Assembly: GCA_963556195.1 (NCBI GenBank)
Contig: OY744520.1
Location: 2,094,001-2,158,000, forward strand
Source: Sepiola atlantica
Taxonomy: Eukaryota > Mollusca > Cephalopoda > Sepiida > Sepiolidae
DNA: 64,000 nucleotides
Reading direction: 5' to 3'
How positions within the stretch are numbered: the first letter of the stretch is position 1; the number at the start of each line of letters is the position of its first letter. Position numbers and translations under genes: made by a program. Below are positions 11,259 through 22,569 of this stretch, piece by piece. The notes under the pieces are model-generated. The model searched no databases. It had not been told where the DNA came from and worked only from the letters and a program-made list of their open reading frames with translations.

Positions 11259-11576
11259 ATCTCAGCTTGGCCTTTTGGCTAAGATCAAAGTGTAGTATCT
11301 GTTCCGATGGATACTGCACCCCATAGACTGGTATTGTCTTGGCCTTCGGGGCTTGATTTACGCCGGTCTATGGGTCTGTCCTGTGCAGTTCTAGGAGGTC
11401 CACCCTCCCAGGCTTCGCCTTCCCTCTTTGGGGAGGAGTAAGTTTATTGCTTACTGCCTGAGGCGCCCCTACCGGGGAATGCGGACGGGGCTGCCCAGGC
11501 AATTTTTCAAAGCCCACTTTCCCGACCCGACCGTGGGTCACATCTTACTTGTGGGAGTAAGATAACAACTGGCCTT
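11259..11576 (+). mobile_element. SINE with U2 snRNA-like head
   Basis: The first ~48 nt closely follow the 5' end of U2 snRNA: a GGCCTTTTGGCTAAGATCAA block, then GTGTAGTATCTGTTC, which includes the branch-point-recognition GTAGTA. The body that follows is shared with 6350-6645 and with the array at 25066-25790. The element interrupts the PLE reading frame. The 3' end is near AGTAAGATAAC and the exact end is uncertain. snRNA-headed SINEs are known in some animals; whether this family is described I cannot tell. Confidence 0.8.
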
Positions 11577-11970
11577 GTGCCTAACTCCTGGAGAGGAGTA
11601 AATCAATACCCACATACAAACCTCTATCAACAATGCTTGGTCCCAAATTTGCTCCAGACGTAATTTCCCCAAGGCTTATAGGCTCAATCTCACCACTAGG
11701 AACAGCAGACTCCCCACCTTTTACCATCTCATTAAAACCCACAAAACCAGCAACCACTTACAGATCAGACCTATAGTCTCCAGTACTGAGAGACCCCTTT
11801 ACAAGATCTTCTGGCTCCTCTTCCACTTACTTAAACCGCTACTCCCCACCTTTCCGGCACATGTCAGCAGCTCTGACCAGGTACTAAATAGACTCCACTT
11901 ACTCCAACCCCAACAGCTCCGCCTCAACAACTACATCTTCAGCCTTGACTGCCCATATAATAATAACGGC
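11577..11970 (+). pseudogene. Penelope-like element, RT part downstream of SINE
   Basis: An open frame from about 11602 to 11960 contains PTFYHLIKTHKTSNHLQIRP then IVSST. This is the conserved PLE RT block (fingers: Y-x-L-P/I-K-x-H-K ... R-P-I-V-S). The frame ends at YIFSLDC, the point where the first catalytic Asp region begins, and then diverges into AT-rich DNA. The copy is therefore truncated on its 3' side, which is not the usual 5' truncation and suggests a deletion or breakpoint near 11965. Confidence 0.75.
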
Positions 11971-12445
11971 CTACACGTACATTTAAATTTAGAATTGAAT
12001 AAATAAATAAAAGTTAATAAATAATATAAAATAAAAAATAATAAAATTATAATAATTAGTATATGAAAAAACAAATGTTAATAAGATGTTAACTTTAGCT
12101 GAATAATTATTTTATTAAATTTTTGACATTTTCTGCGTTCCTACTCCCAATAGTCTGCTGCAGTGTTTCAACATTTTGATTCCGGTTTTTCCCGTTTTTT
12201 CGACCCTTTCGATCTTTAATTGTTGTCTTTTGATAATGAAAGTTTTTCTGTCGAAAATTTAAGATTACCTTTTGCCGAACTTTTTATTTACCTGACAGTA
12301 TTTACTATTCTGGTACTTAATCAGTGTTTACGTGAAATATTAATACATCGTTTTGAGATTCGTTTTCTCTTCTCGTTTGTTTCTGTTCACCCTCTCCACC
12401 TTCCGGCAACTACATCGCATTGCTATAGCCACGGATTACAACCCC
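11970..12445. other. AT-rich DNA, no feature recognised
   Basis: Highly A/T-rich between 11990 and 12130, followed by unremarkable sequence. No coding motif seen. Confidence 0.5.
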
Positions 12446-12446
12446 C

Positions 12447-12468
12447 CCCCCCACACACACACACTCCG

Positions 12469-12516
<48 letters not shown>
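12447..12516. repeat. (CA)n/(TA)n compound microsatellite
   Basis: A C-run, then CACACA, then TATATA. Open frames across it encode only repeat-derived peptides. Confidence 0.95.
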
Positions 12517-12517
<1 letters not shown>

Positions 12518-12607
12518 GTTTCAATGCGTATTACTGCATCTTGTTAAAGGCAGATTTTCTTTAAATTCTGCCTCTGACAAGATGCGGTAATACGCATAGA
12601 AACGTAT
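12514..12607. repeat. 94-bp near-perfect hairpin
   Basis: Left arm ATACGTTTCAATGCGTATTA... and right arm ...TAATACGCATAGAAACGTAT are inverted copies of about 43 nt separated by a short A/T-rich loop near 12560-12568. It may be a foldback MITE inserted at a TA tract. Confidence 0.8.
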
Positions 12608-12728
12608 GTTGCTGACGTAAGGCTATACTATTGTTTATGTAATTTAATAAATGCTCTTTATGGTATTGAGCACTTTTGAAAAACTTGGTTTTATGTTCAC
12701 TTTATTAACACATTTTAACTTGATCAAT

Positions 12729-12732
<4 letters not shown>

Positions 12733-12812
<80 letters not shown>
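12733..12812. repeat. (TC)n then (TA)n microsatellite
   Basis: A CT dinucleotide run passes directly into a TA run. Confidence 0.95.
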
Positions 12813-12817
<5 letters not shown>

Positions 12818-13500
12818 TCCATACAGTCTACAGCGGACAACCCTCTATATAGTATCAATTACATAATAAGATTCACACTGGCGTCCGAGAATTCAAAATG
12901 CACTCAGCTGGAAATTTTGAAGCGACAAATAGTCTTGCTTGAAATATAAATGCACCCTCTTTTATCACGTGTATCGCGTGTATTTAGAAATACCTTGTAT
13001 TGAGGTGTGCGATGAATTTCATATATATTCCTGGTTCAAATTAATACGACCGGAAATGACCTCAAGTTGTGTGAATGTAATTTACACAATTCCGACTTTG
13101 TTTTCATCGACATTTCTACGGGAAGACATTGACCAACAGGGAGGTTGATCGCTGTTTCAATTATTTCGTTGATTGATTCTATTCCAGTCAGCACATTCCT
13201 GATAATAATACGAAGATCCATTCTCACACATCGTACTCCAGTAGGAAGTCCCCTGATGGGAACGCAAGACATACGATTTAAGTGATATAGAATCTTGAAA
13301 CTGCGAAGAATCCGTTATAATCAAGAAACAATTTCACGTATAAACTATTACTCGATTCATAGTCGTTTTAAAATGTATAACCAGTGCTGGTTTATTAAGT
13401 AAATTATAGAGCAGATTTTGTTTACCCGATCACCGGAGTGAGAGAAGCGTGTAACATTTGCTTTAGATTACTTCAATGTGATGCCACGACGAAAAAAATC
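12813..13500. other. No feature recognised
   Basis: Overlapping open frames on both strands (12939-13148 + and 13036-13272 -) carry no motif I recognise. Nothing else seen. Confidence 0.45.
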
Positions 13501-13839
13501 TCAGCCCCCCTCTTTTAATTTCTCCCACCCTAAGGCAAATTCATTAATATTTTCACCCCTTCCTATTTCACTGCTGCCGTTATAGTACCCACTCAAAGCT
13601 TTCAATATTCATTTCATTCTTCGCCACCACTGACTTCTCGCAGCCAGGACTCTCCTCCAGCGCTTGCAGTAGCCACAGTTACTACTTTTCCTTTATCACT
13701 CCATCATGTTAACCCAACATTTCAATGTACTTTCATGACATTTTTCTTGAAATTATCATTCCGAGGAAGTCTTACAATAAAGACGAAACGTTGATGAATA
13801 TATAAAAAAATATCTTTTGGTGTTTTCCTTTTTCATTTC

Positions 13840-13840
<1 letters not shown>
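13500..13840 (+). repeat. Possible PLE 3' tail
   Basis: The end of this segment, with AGGAAGTCTTACAATAAAGACGAAACG split over 13762-13791 and running into (TA)n, has the CGAAACG-type tail of Penelope-like elements. No coding part is recognisable. Confidence 0.35.

Positions 13841-13842
<2 letters not shown>

Positions 13843-13919
<77 letters not shown>
13843..13919. repeat. (TA)n microsatellite
   Basis: A 77-bp uninterrupted TA tract, one of the longest in the window. Confidence 0.95.
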
Positions 13920-13921
<2 letters not shown>

Positions 13922-14560
13922 TGGAAACAGAAAGGAAACACATGATTAACTTTCCTATACAAAGTGATTTTAATGCACTGAACATTATACTTTCCCAATT
14001 TCGATGCTTAACTATAGGTTGAAGGGAATACATTGAATATCTCACCTGATTTTCAAAAACACATTTTGGGAGTATGATTCACAAGAGAAAACACCGACTC
14101 ATCCGGTAAAATTACTTTCTGAAATCGTTCCAATCTAATGGCTATTATTCTTTTAGAAACTGAACATTTTGAGCAAATTTTTAAGGGTGCCTTTTTTGTA
14201 ACAACAATCATTTTTATTATTATATCGATATTGTTTCCAGTCATCTTGAATTTCTCTCTGACACTGGATTTAGGCAATTTCGAACAAAAAGAAAGGGTAG
14301 TGCGTGATCACGCAACGCTTGCTTTATTATGTACATCTCGTCGCACAGACACCCTGCGATAAAAAGATTGTGTATGAATAAAGAAGGCGACGAGTCATGC
14401 CGAATTTTGGCTCATCATCGTGTGCTTACATGTGTGGGAAACATACATAACACCATTATTTTGGATAGTTGTTAATTGACCAATCGGAATAGAGAATGAT
14501 AACAAATCTTTATATTCAAATAATTTTTAAAAATTGAAGCTATGGACACATGAGACAAAG
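13920..14560. other. No feature recognised
   Basis: Short open frames on both strands (14053-14277 -, 14138-14362 +) overlap antisense to each other and have no recognisable motif. Confidence 0.4.
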
Positions 14561-15010
14561 ATTCGATGCCCTCACTTGCTTTCAAACTTTTCTTTGTTTT
14601 ATCTTTTTTTGGTTCTTCTAATTATTACTATCACCCCCTCTCTATTTTTTTCGTTCTATTCTTTTATTTTTATATTCTTCCTCCTATTCTGTAATTCCAT
14701 CATTTATTCCTTTTTTCTTTAGTTTTATATTTCTATCTATGTGCTGCGTTTAAACCCTGTCTCATACATTCTTATTCTTATTCTTTTTGCTCTTCCATTT
14801 CACTGTTTTTTTCCTTTCTTTACTGTTATATCAATCTAAACCTTTCTCTCTACTATCAACTTTCATTTTCTATCTTTTCTCGTCTTTACTCTGTTTGTGT
14901 TTCCTTTCTCTTTATCTTTCTTCTTTTCATCTAACCTTTTTGCTTTTGTTCTTTCTGTTCTTTTCGCTGCCTCCATTTTAATTTTCCTTCCACCGTTCTT
15001 TCTTTCCATA
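14560..15010. repeat. Pyrimidine-rich tract (+ strand)
   Basis: About 450 bp are dominated by T and C on the plus strand, with TTTCTTT/CTCT blocks. Open frames across it are Phe/Leu/Ser-only and not coding. Confidence 0.7.
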
Positions 15011-15043
15011 CGTCCCTTATGGAAAGAAAGAACGTATGGAAAT

Positions 15044-15170
15044 AATGATTACTGTAGTTTTGTTAGTGAAAAAGGTACGACGAAAAAAAACGTAATTAGG
15101 AGTGGGGACCACTCTTAATTACGTTTTTTTCCGTCGTACTTTTTTCACAAACAAAACTATAGTAATCATT
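15044..15170. repeat. 127-bp near-perfect palindrome (foldback)
   Basis: Two arms of about 62 nt (from AATGATTACTGTAGTTTTGT and its inverted copy ending AATCATT) are separated by only a few bases around 15107. They differ at a handful of positions. A small separate inverted repeat built on CTTTCCATACG lies at 15000-15040. Confidence 0.85.
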
Positions 15171-15182
15171 CAACTATTTAGG

Positions 15183-15231
15183 AAAACCAAGAGAGAGAAG
15201 GAGAAAGAAAGAGAGAGAACGAGAAAGAGAG

Positions 15232-15284
<53 letters not shown>

Positions 15285-15293
15285 AAGAGAGAT
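15183..15293. repeat. (GA)n microsatellite
   Basis: A purine-only GA/AAGA run, with the longest pure part at about 15235-15275. Confidence 0.9.
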
Positions 15294-17880
15294 AGTGAAT
15301 ATTTCTCGCAGACAATTAACGTTTATCCAATCTTCTTTGGATTCCTGAAATGACAAACGTTGATTTCTCGTGACAGAAAGCAGAAAGGCTAACATCACTG
15401 CTTTAATAACTAATGATATGTACAGGAAGTGAACCTTGAATCAAATCCTGAATGACATGGAAATAGAAGAAATAGCTAAAGTGGAAGTCTACGAGTTGTT
15501 ATTTAAAAGTCAACAAAACAAACAACCCCCACCAAGAATACAACCAAATAAAATAATTCATATATTAGTTGCATTCTATACTACTATATTTGTGGTGTCT
15601 CTGTCGTTCTGTATTCATGTCTGTCCATGGATGCAATTGAAAATAAAGACCATTCTTACAGTTTCTTGAAAGTAACTCCATATTATTAATTGCTCTTCAT
15701 TCATTACCAAAACATCTAACAAAAATGAATATAATAATAAAGTGCATTACATAAGTTTTTTTTATTAGAATTCAATATAGTGTTAGAATTAAATCTCAGC
15801 CTCGCAAGCCGCTTGCTCACTGCGTTAACTAATTTCACAAGTAACTTACTTTTGTTGTTTTTCGTACTAGTTGAATGTTCAATACTATAAGAAGATTCGA
15901 AATCTCTACACACCACTCACTTAAAATAACTGTAGACCCTAAAAAACAGCCAGTGCTCACATTACATTAACAGTGTATGTGATAATGGGGGAATAATTCC
16001 TATTTTCGACTGTCAATCCATCCATTTCATTTACAATTTTTCGAGTGTTCTTGTTGTGATGTCTGACGAATCATTAGTAACAAAACAAATAAAAAAATAA
16101 ATTACTAATGAAATCAGTCACTGCCGTCTCTAATGTTTTATAAGCTGGTGACAAATGCGTAAACCTATCCTTAATTCTAAATTTAAAAATCTGTTTATCA
16201 ATTTTCATAGCATATTAATTATTTGTGCAATTACCTTACGAACATTTCATATTAGCGAGTTATTTTTCATGTATTCTGTGGAGAAAAATGTCATGAGAAA
16301 TACACATAGTTTTGTATTCTGGACTTTTACAATAATATACTAGGGTTATGAGAGTTGAATAAACCCAATCTGATTACTGTTTTTTTGAAATTGAAAGAAA
16401 TATAGTGAACGCCATCTTGATAATAAAACCTTTGCCATTGCCAGCCTATGATAAAGCTGTAGTTTTTATGGTAATTAATTAACACATTACGACCCTTTTA
16501 AGAATTCTACAGTTCTACAGTTCGCTATTTTGACGCCGTTTTCAAAATACTATTATTTCAATTGTCAGATTGTGATCATCTTAAATCATATCAAATACAA
16601 TTACAAACTTTTAATTAGTTTCTGAGTAATTGTCATTTTAATGGGGTTTGTAGTGCTATTTCTAAAGTAAAAAATAAACAGAATATGTTACTCTTATGTT
16701 GTAATAAAAGAGGTATTCTAAAAACATCAGTGAAATTAGTAGAAAACGGTTTGGAATGGGATTATTGTTCAATAGCATTATTATTAAACTCGGATCTTAG
16801 TTCCAAGTTAAATGCTGATGCTCTTGAACTATAATGCGATTCCACTATGATGCAATTCAGAATCATTTTCCACAAATTTCACGAACTTCGGGCTTTCATA
16901 TCCTGAGGTAGAGAGCAGTTTGAAAAAATAACACCGAATTTACCGAAAAAAATAAGAACTCAACTTCGACATCACCATTAAACAAAAAACATTGTGAAAA
17001 TAGATATCCATATATCTACTTAATTTTATGTTTTTTAGTTTGTATTTAAATGAATTAATTTATTTATCTTTCTTTAAGTATATTGAGTGGCGATTTGGGA
17101 TTGAAAAACAATCTCGTTTGTACGTTTTTAAAGCGATTTCTAGGACATTAGATAAATATATTTTAATGTGTACTCGTTTTCCATATTTTACTTTTATAAA
17201 TGTATTTAAAGAGATTACATCTTTCGTGGGTATTTATTTTTCATTACATTTATTTGCAAGCAAATGGCTTATATGTATTGTCAGAGTACGTAAATAGAAT
17301 CTTATAAATAATGTAATTAACAGTAGTAAATAGTGTGAAAATGTTAGTAACTAGTGAAAAAATGTAAACGATGTAAAAAGTAAGTTCAATCGTGTAAATA
17401 AAAGAAAAAAATAGCATTTAGTTAAACAACCGTAGAGTGATCGATATCTCGCTGAATGATTAACGGCTGCAAGATCAAAAGTATGACCTCGGTGGTTAGA
17501 GGAAATCGAATTATGATTCTAGAGAATGTTGTGCTCTTAGTTCTCAGCCATACTTGAAAGCGAGTAGACGTATGAGACAACTGCTCGTACCAACCCACTG
17601 CGAGTAGGCGCAGAGTTAGTGAGGAAATAGTTTAGCAATAATGGCCAATCACTCTCACTCAATATCTCTCTCAATCAAGTGCGTGACTATATATGATTGC
17701 TTGTAATTGACTTCTATCGATCTCTCTCACGCGAATTAAATCCTCCATTTAAAGATGACTTGTGTCCTGAAATTTGATCAAGGGCCTAAACAGCACGCAG
17801 TATACCAACTGCAAGTGTTTATGGCATTATACCACCTCATAACTACACCACAAGACAACACATGTAAATCATTTAAAAAT
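15294..17880. other. No gene recognised; one shared repeat segment
   Basis: This is AT-rich, mostly unique-looking DNA. A segment at 15588-15652 (TTGTGGTGT, CTGTCTGTC-like, GGATGCAATTGAAAA) has a diverged counterpart at 45334-45400. Open frames up to 89 codons (17028-17297 +) have no recognisable motif. Confidence 0.45.
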
Positions 17881-19685
17881 GTAAGGAAATAGTGAAAATT
17901 AGGTAAATAATACAGATCATGTGAGTTAATAGTTTAAATAATGCAAATATTGTTTATAAATAGTGCAGATAATGAAAATAATTTGAATATGATCAGGTTA
18001 TACTGTAAATAATATAAATAATATTAGTAACTAATGTAAACCATATACATTCTATCAGTAAATCATATAAATAATATAAGTAAATAATATAAATAATATA
18101 CGTAAATAATATAAATAATATGAGTAAATAATATTAATAATGTTAATGATATAAATAATATAAGTAATAAATATAAATAATATTAGTAAATAATGTAAAC
18201 CATATACATCATCCAAGTAAATAATATAACAATATGAGTAAATAATATAAATAATATACGTAAATATTATTAATAATATAAATAATGTAAATAATATAAG
18301 TAAATAATATTAATAATACAAATAATGTAAATAATATAAGTAAATAATATAAATAATATTAGTAAAAAATGTAAACCATATACATCATCACAGTAAATAA
18401 TATAAATAATATAAGTACATAATATAAATAATATACGTAAATAATATAAATACTATAAGTAAATAATATTAATAATATAAATAATATAAATAATATGAGT
18501 AAATAATATTAATAATATAAACAATATAAGTAATTTATATTAATATTATAGATAATATAAATAATATAAGTAAATAATATAAATAATATAAATAATATAA
18601 ATAATATGAGTAAATAATATTAAAATTATAAATAATATAAATAATATGAGCAAATAATATTAATAATATAAATAATATAAATAATATATGTAAATAATAT
18701 AAATAATATACATAATATAAGTAAATTATATTAATAATATAAATAATATAAATAATATATGTAAATTATATCAATAATAAAAATAATATAAGTAAATTAT
18801 ATTAATATTATAGATAATATAAATAATATAAGTAAATATTAATAATAATATAAATAATATATATAAATAATATTAATAGTATAAATAATATAAGTAAATT
18901 ATATTAATATTATAGATAATATAAATAATATAAGTAAATAATATAAATAATATAAATAATATAAATAATATAAATAATATGAGTAAATAATATTAAAATT
19001 ATAAATAATATAAATAATATGAGCAAATAATATTAATAATATAAATATTATAAATAATATATGTAAATAATATAAATAATATACATAATATAAGTAAATT
19101 ATATTAATAATATAAATAATATAAATAATATAAGTAAATTATATTAATAATAAAAATAATATAAGTAAATTATATTAATATTATAGATAATATAAATAAT
19201 ATAAGTAAATATTAATAATAATATAAATAATATATGTAAATAATATTAATAGTATAAATAATATAAATAATATAAGTAAATTATATTAATAATATAAATA
19301 ATATAAATAATATAAGTAAATTATATTAATAATATAAATAATATAAATAATATAAGTAAATAATATTAATAATATAAATAATATAAGTAAATAATATTAA
19401 TATTATAGATAATATAAATAATATAAGTAAATAATATTAATAATATAAATAATATAAATAATATGAGCAAATAATATTAAAAATATAAATAATATAAATA
19501 ATATATGTAAATAATATAAATAATATAAATAATATAAGTAAATTATATTAATAATATAAATAATATACATAATATAAGTAAATATTATAAATAATACAAA
19601 TAATATAAATAATATAATTAAATAATATTAATAATAATCTTAATAATATAAGTAAATAATCTAAATAATATAAACAGTTAATAGT
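17880..19685. repeat. TAA-rich satellite, about 1.8 kb
   Basis: The whole interval is built from short variants of RTAAATAATATAAATAATAT with TTAATAAT interruptions. Longer blocks recur: TAAATAATATTAAAATTATA occurs near 18611 and 18984 (about 373 bp apart), and TATTATAGATAAT recurs near 18544, 18815, 18908, 19177 and 19392. Some pairs are about 363 bp apart, so there is a partial higher-order repeat. It ends abruptly where R4-like LINE sequence begins. Confidence 0.9.
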
Positions 19686-20340
19686 GTAACTACATCAAAT
19701 CTAAAATAAGTAAAACCCAGGAAAACAGTAAATTAAGACTCTGTGGACAAATAGTCGAAACGTTAAATCACATAATAAGTGAATTCAGCAAACTAGCCCT
19801 TAAAGAATGCAAATACATACATGAATGCATGGAGAAAGCAGTACAGTGGAAACTATGCAAACGACTATTAAAACACGCAGTCAAATGGTACAAACACAAA
19901 CCGGAGACTGGAAAACGAAAATCACAAGATCCTATAGGACATGAACGTACAAACAGACAAACTCACCCAAGCAACGAGGCCGAATGTCGGATGTAATAAT
20001 AGTTAACAATAAGGAAAAACTGCCAATTGTTTTTATTTTTCTATTCCAGCAGACCACAGCGTCAAGCTTATAGAGATGGAAAAACGAAGTTAATACACGG
20101 AATTTGCCATAGAACTGAAAAGAAATATCGAACATGAAGAAAGTCAACATAATACGAATAATTGTAGGAACACTGGAAACACTCCAGACAAAAAAAAAAC
20201 TGGAAAAAAAGTTTGAGGAATTATAAAATCATAGAGACTATACGACGGATGACAATGCTGAAAATAGCTTAAATGTAAAGGAAACTCCACGAATGTTCTA
20301 ACCAACCGACATAAAGTATGAAAGCTAACTAGTCACATGG
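19686..20340 (+). pseudogene. R4/Dong-like LINE, 3' part (zinc finger and RLE nuclease)
   Basis: The reading begins YIKSKISKTQENSK, then LCGQIVETLNHIISEFSKLA. This aligns by eye with the intact counterpart near 51480-51400 (KTQENSKCRLCGQRDETINHII, shown here in part). Two of the CCHC zinc ligands are lost (Cys to Leu and Cys to Phe). Further on, VIIVNNKEKL and NMKKVNIIRIIVGTLE match the restriction-like endonuclease block of that copy. Frames shift several times. The element is 5'-truncated exactly at the TAA-rich satellite. The 3' limit is uncertain. Confidence 0.7.
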
Positions 20341-20690
20341 AAGTTGCAAGAGGAATAAAGTAAAAACATTGAAGAATAGGATTTTAGTTCTCAATTTATA
20401 TTAAGTGTTATGGGTTAATAGAGTTGTTAGGTGAACAGGGGAGGATGAGCTATGTTATTGGGATTATTACTTCTAAGGTTTTATTTAACTAACTGGGAAA
20501 TTTATAAAATTATAACATTTATAAAATTTTTAATCATTAAACTCTTGAATACTATATTTATCCGAATTATTAAATCTTAAATATGTAAATTCCAGATTAC
20601 TAATTGTTTGAGCCCTAATTTTCCAATTTGAACTCTTTTAAACTTTTTGAATTATATATAATTTTGTAAAAAAATCCGTTTAAACACGGA
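20341..20690. other. No feature recognised
   Basis: AT-rich sequence ending in a C-homopolymer at about 20690-20701. Nothing else seen. Confidence 0.5.
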
Positions 20691-21400
20691 CCCCCCCCCC
20701 CATTTACTTACTGACCTGACACGCTACTGTTTTTTAAAGCTTATTGCAGCCCCATCCCAACTCCTAAGTGAAACCTGCCAATGCCTGGCATTCGTTTGTG
20801 GGTAACTAGCGATGAGGAGTAACTAAACAAACCCTTCTTCTACCCTTCTCCCAGCATCAGCTATAATTCAATCCCCTTATCTCCACTCCTTCCTCCCACT
20901 TTTTTACGACCAAATCTTCTATGACTTCTTCGATTCGATCAAAATCACTACTGTAATACCCGACTACTTACGGATTTTATACATATTTAAAGACTATTTT
21001 TACTTCAGGTCCACGGAAGTATTTTAAAATTGTCATTATTCTCAAAATTACATCCGAATAAGTGCTTCTTATCTACGATTGAACTAAACACCTTTCTATT
21101 GATTTACTTCATTTGAACATTTCTTACGATGTCTCCACAAAACCCGCTTACCATCTTTAAAACTTTCTTTCACCAGGCATTTTATCAACGGACATTCACC
21201 AACTGGTCAGACTCACAATTTTTAAAACTTTTTTTACACGCACACTTAACTTTCCACCACTTTATATTGTTTTAAAATTTTGAATTTTGGCTATTCCACT
21301 GCCAACTCATCCATCTTTGTAATTCCTCTGAGGATGAGTTTTAATCTTTCAAAAGCATGGCTTAAGGAAAGAAAAATAAACATGTTTTTATCGAGTGCAC
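20690..21400 (+). repeat. PLE-like tail repeat (second copy)
   Basis: The end of the interval (TTCCTCTGAGGATGAG, TTTTAAT, GCTTAAGGAAAGAAA) matches 2735-2790, which lies just downstream of a PLE C-terminus. The upstream part has no recognisable coding frame, so this is probably a 3' untranslated piece or a heavily decayed copy. Confidence 0.4.
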
Positions 21401-21439
21401 CTTGATTTTTTATCCGTACAACTTTATCTCTATTCCTTC

Positions 21440-21476
21440 CTTTCTCTCTCTCTCTGTCTGTCTGTCTGTATGTCTG

Positions 21477-21554
<78 letters not shown>
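21440..21554. repeat. Compound (TC)n/(TCTG)n/(TA)n microsatellite
   Basis: CT-rich, then TCTG/TGTG, then CT, then TA tracts in succession. Confidence 0.95.
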
Positions 21555-21555
<1 letters not shown>

Positions 21556-21689
21556 ACACAACAAAGAAACAGGATAATATATTTATAGCAAGTAAGCTAC
21601 ACAGAAACGTTTGCGATTTGCCTGGTAATTTTCTCACGAATAGGACACAAACGTCCTATTGTAGCTTACTTACAATAAGTATATTTTCA

Positions 21690-21693
<4 letters not shown>

Positions 21694-21744
<51 letters not shown>

Positions 21745-21795
21745 AGAAGAGATAGAGAAAGAGAAGAGAAGATAGGGAGAAGAGAGAAAGACACT
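21694..21795. repeat. (TA)n/(GA)n compound microsatellite
   Basis: A TA run followed by a GA run that decays into AGAAGA variants. The short motif AGTATATTTTCA precedes it and recurs at about 21838. Confidence 0.9.
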
Positions 21796-21972
21796 TAATG
21801 TAAATACTAGAATCACATTTTGTAGTTTGCTTACCACAAGTATATTTTCAAATGTAGACACGAGAATCAATACTTTGTAACAACTTGCATGTAAGATGGA
21901 ATATGAATGTCATGGTTACAACTATTAGATTTACAAATATGCATATATTGTATATATTACCCCTATTCGAGT

Positions 21973-21975
<3 letters not shown>

Positions 21976-22016
<41 letters not shown>

Positions 22017-22018
22017 CG

Positions 22019-22076
<58 letters not shown>
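21976..22076. repeat. Two (TA)n tracts
   Basis: TA tracts at about 21976-22014 and 22021-22076, separated by a short CGCTA spacer. Confidence 0.95.
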
Positions 22077-22083
<7 letters not shown>

Positions 22084-22569
22084 TATATGAGTGATTGTAT
22101 TGTATATGTTGACAACTCTTATTTATATTCATTCGGTCCAACGATATGTTTTTCGGTCGATTTGAAGTCATTAAATTAAAATATATTTTCGAGACCTAAA
22201 ATAGACGGATCCAATCTGTCAAAAGAAATGCCTTCTTTTTCTTGTTTGAAAATTGCATCAAAACACTCAAGTTGACATGAACCATGTTCAATTAGTTTCA
22301 AGTTCTAAAACTTTCGGTAAAAAGTATATTTTTGATGTTCTCCTTACGTTTACCAAATTTAACCAAATTTAACTAAAATCAAAGGAGTTTTAGTTAACGA
22401 TCTTATCATGTTATTTTCGGATCGACCAATACGTTAGAATAAACAAGTATAGATTGATTATAATTTTTTAGAAATTTCACAAACATATTATATGTTGCCT
22501 GAATCTTTATAAATATTTTTAGATTTCTGTTCCTAATGTAAACAAGACAGGATATTCTACAGATGCGTC
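22077..22569. other. No feature recognised
   Basis: AT-rich DNA without motif or long open frame. Confidence 0.5.

Noticed and set aside
17880..19685. CRISPR-like or other spaced repeat array
   Set aside because: There are no unique spacers between conserved repeats; it is a low-complexity AT satellite in eukaryotic DNA.
21402..21755. 117-codon frame encoding Ser/Leu and Tyr/Ile repeats
   Set aside because: Translated CT and TA microsatellites only. The same applies to frames over the TA and GA tracts near 12.4, 13.9, 15.2, 26.7 and 27.2 kb.
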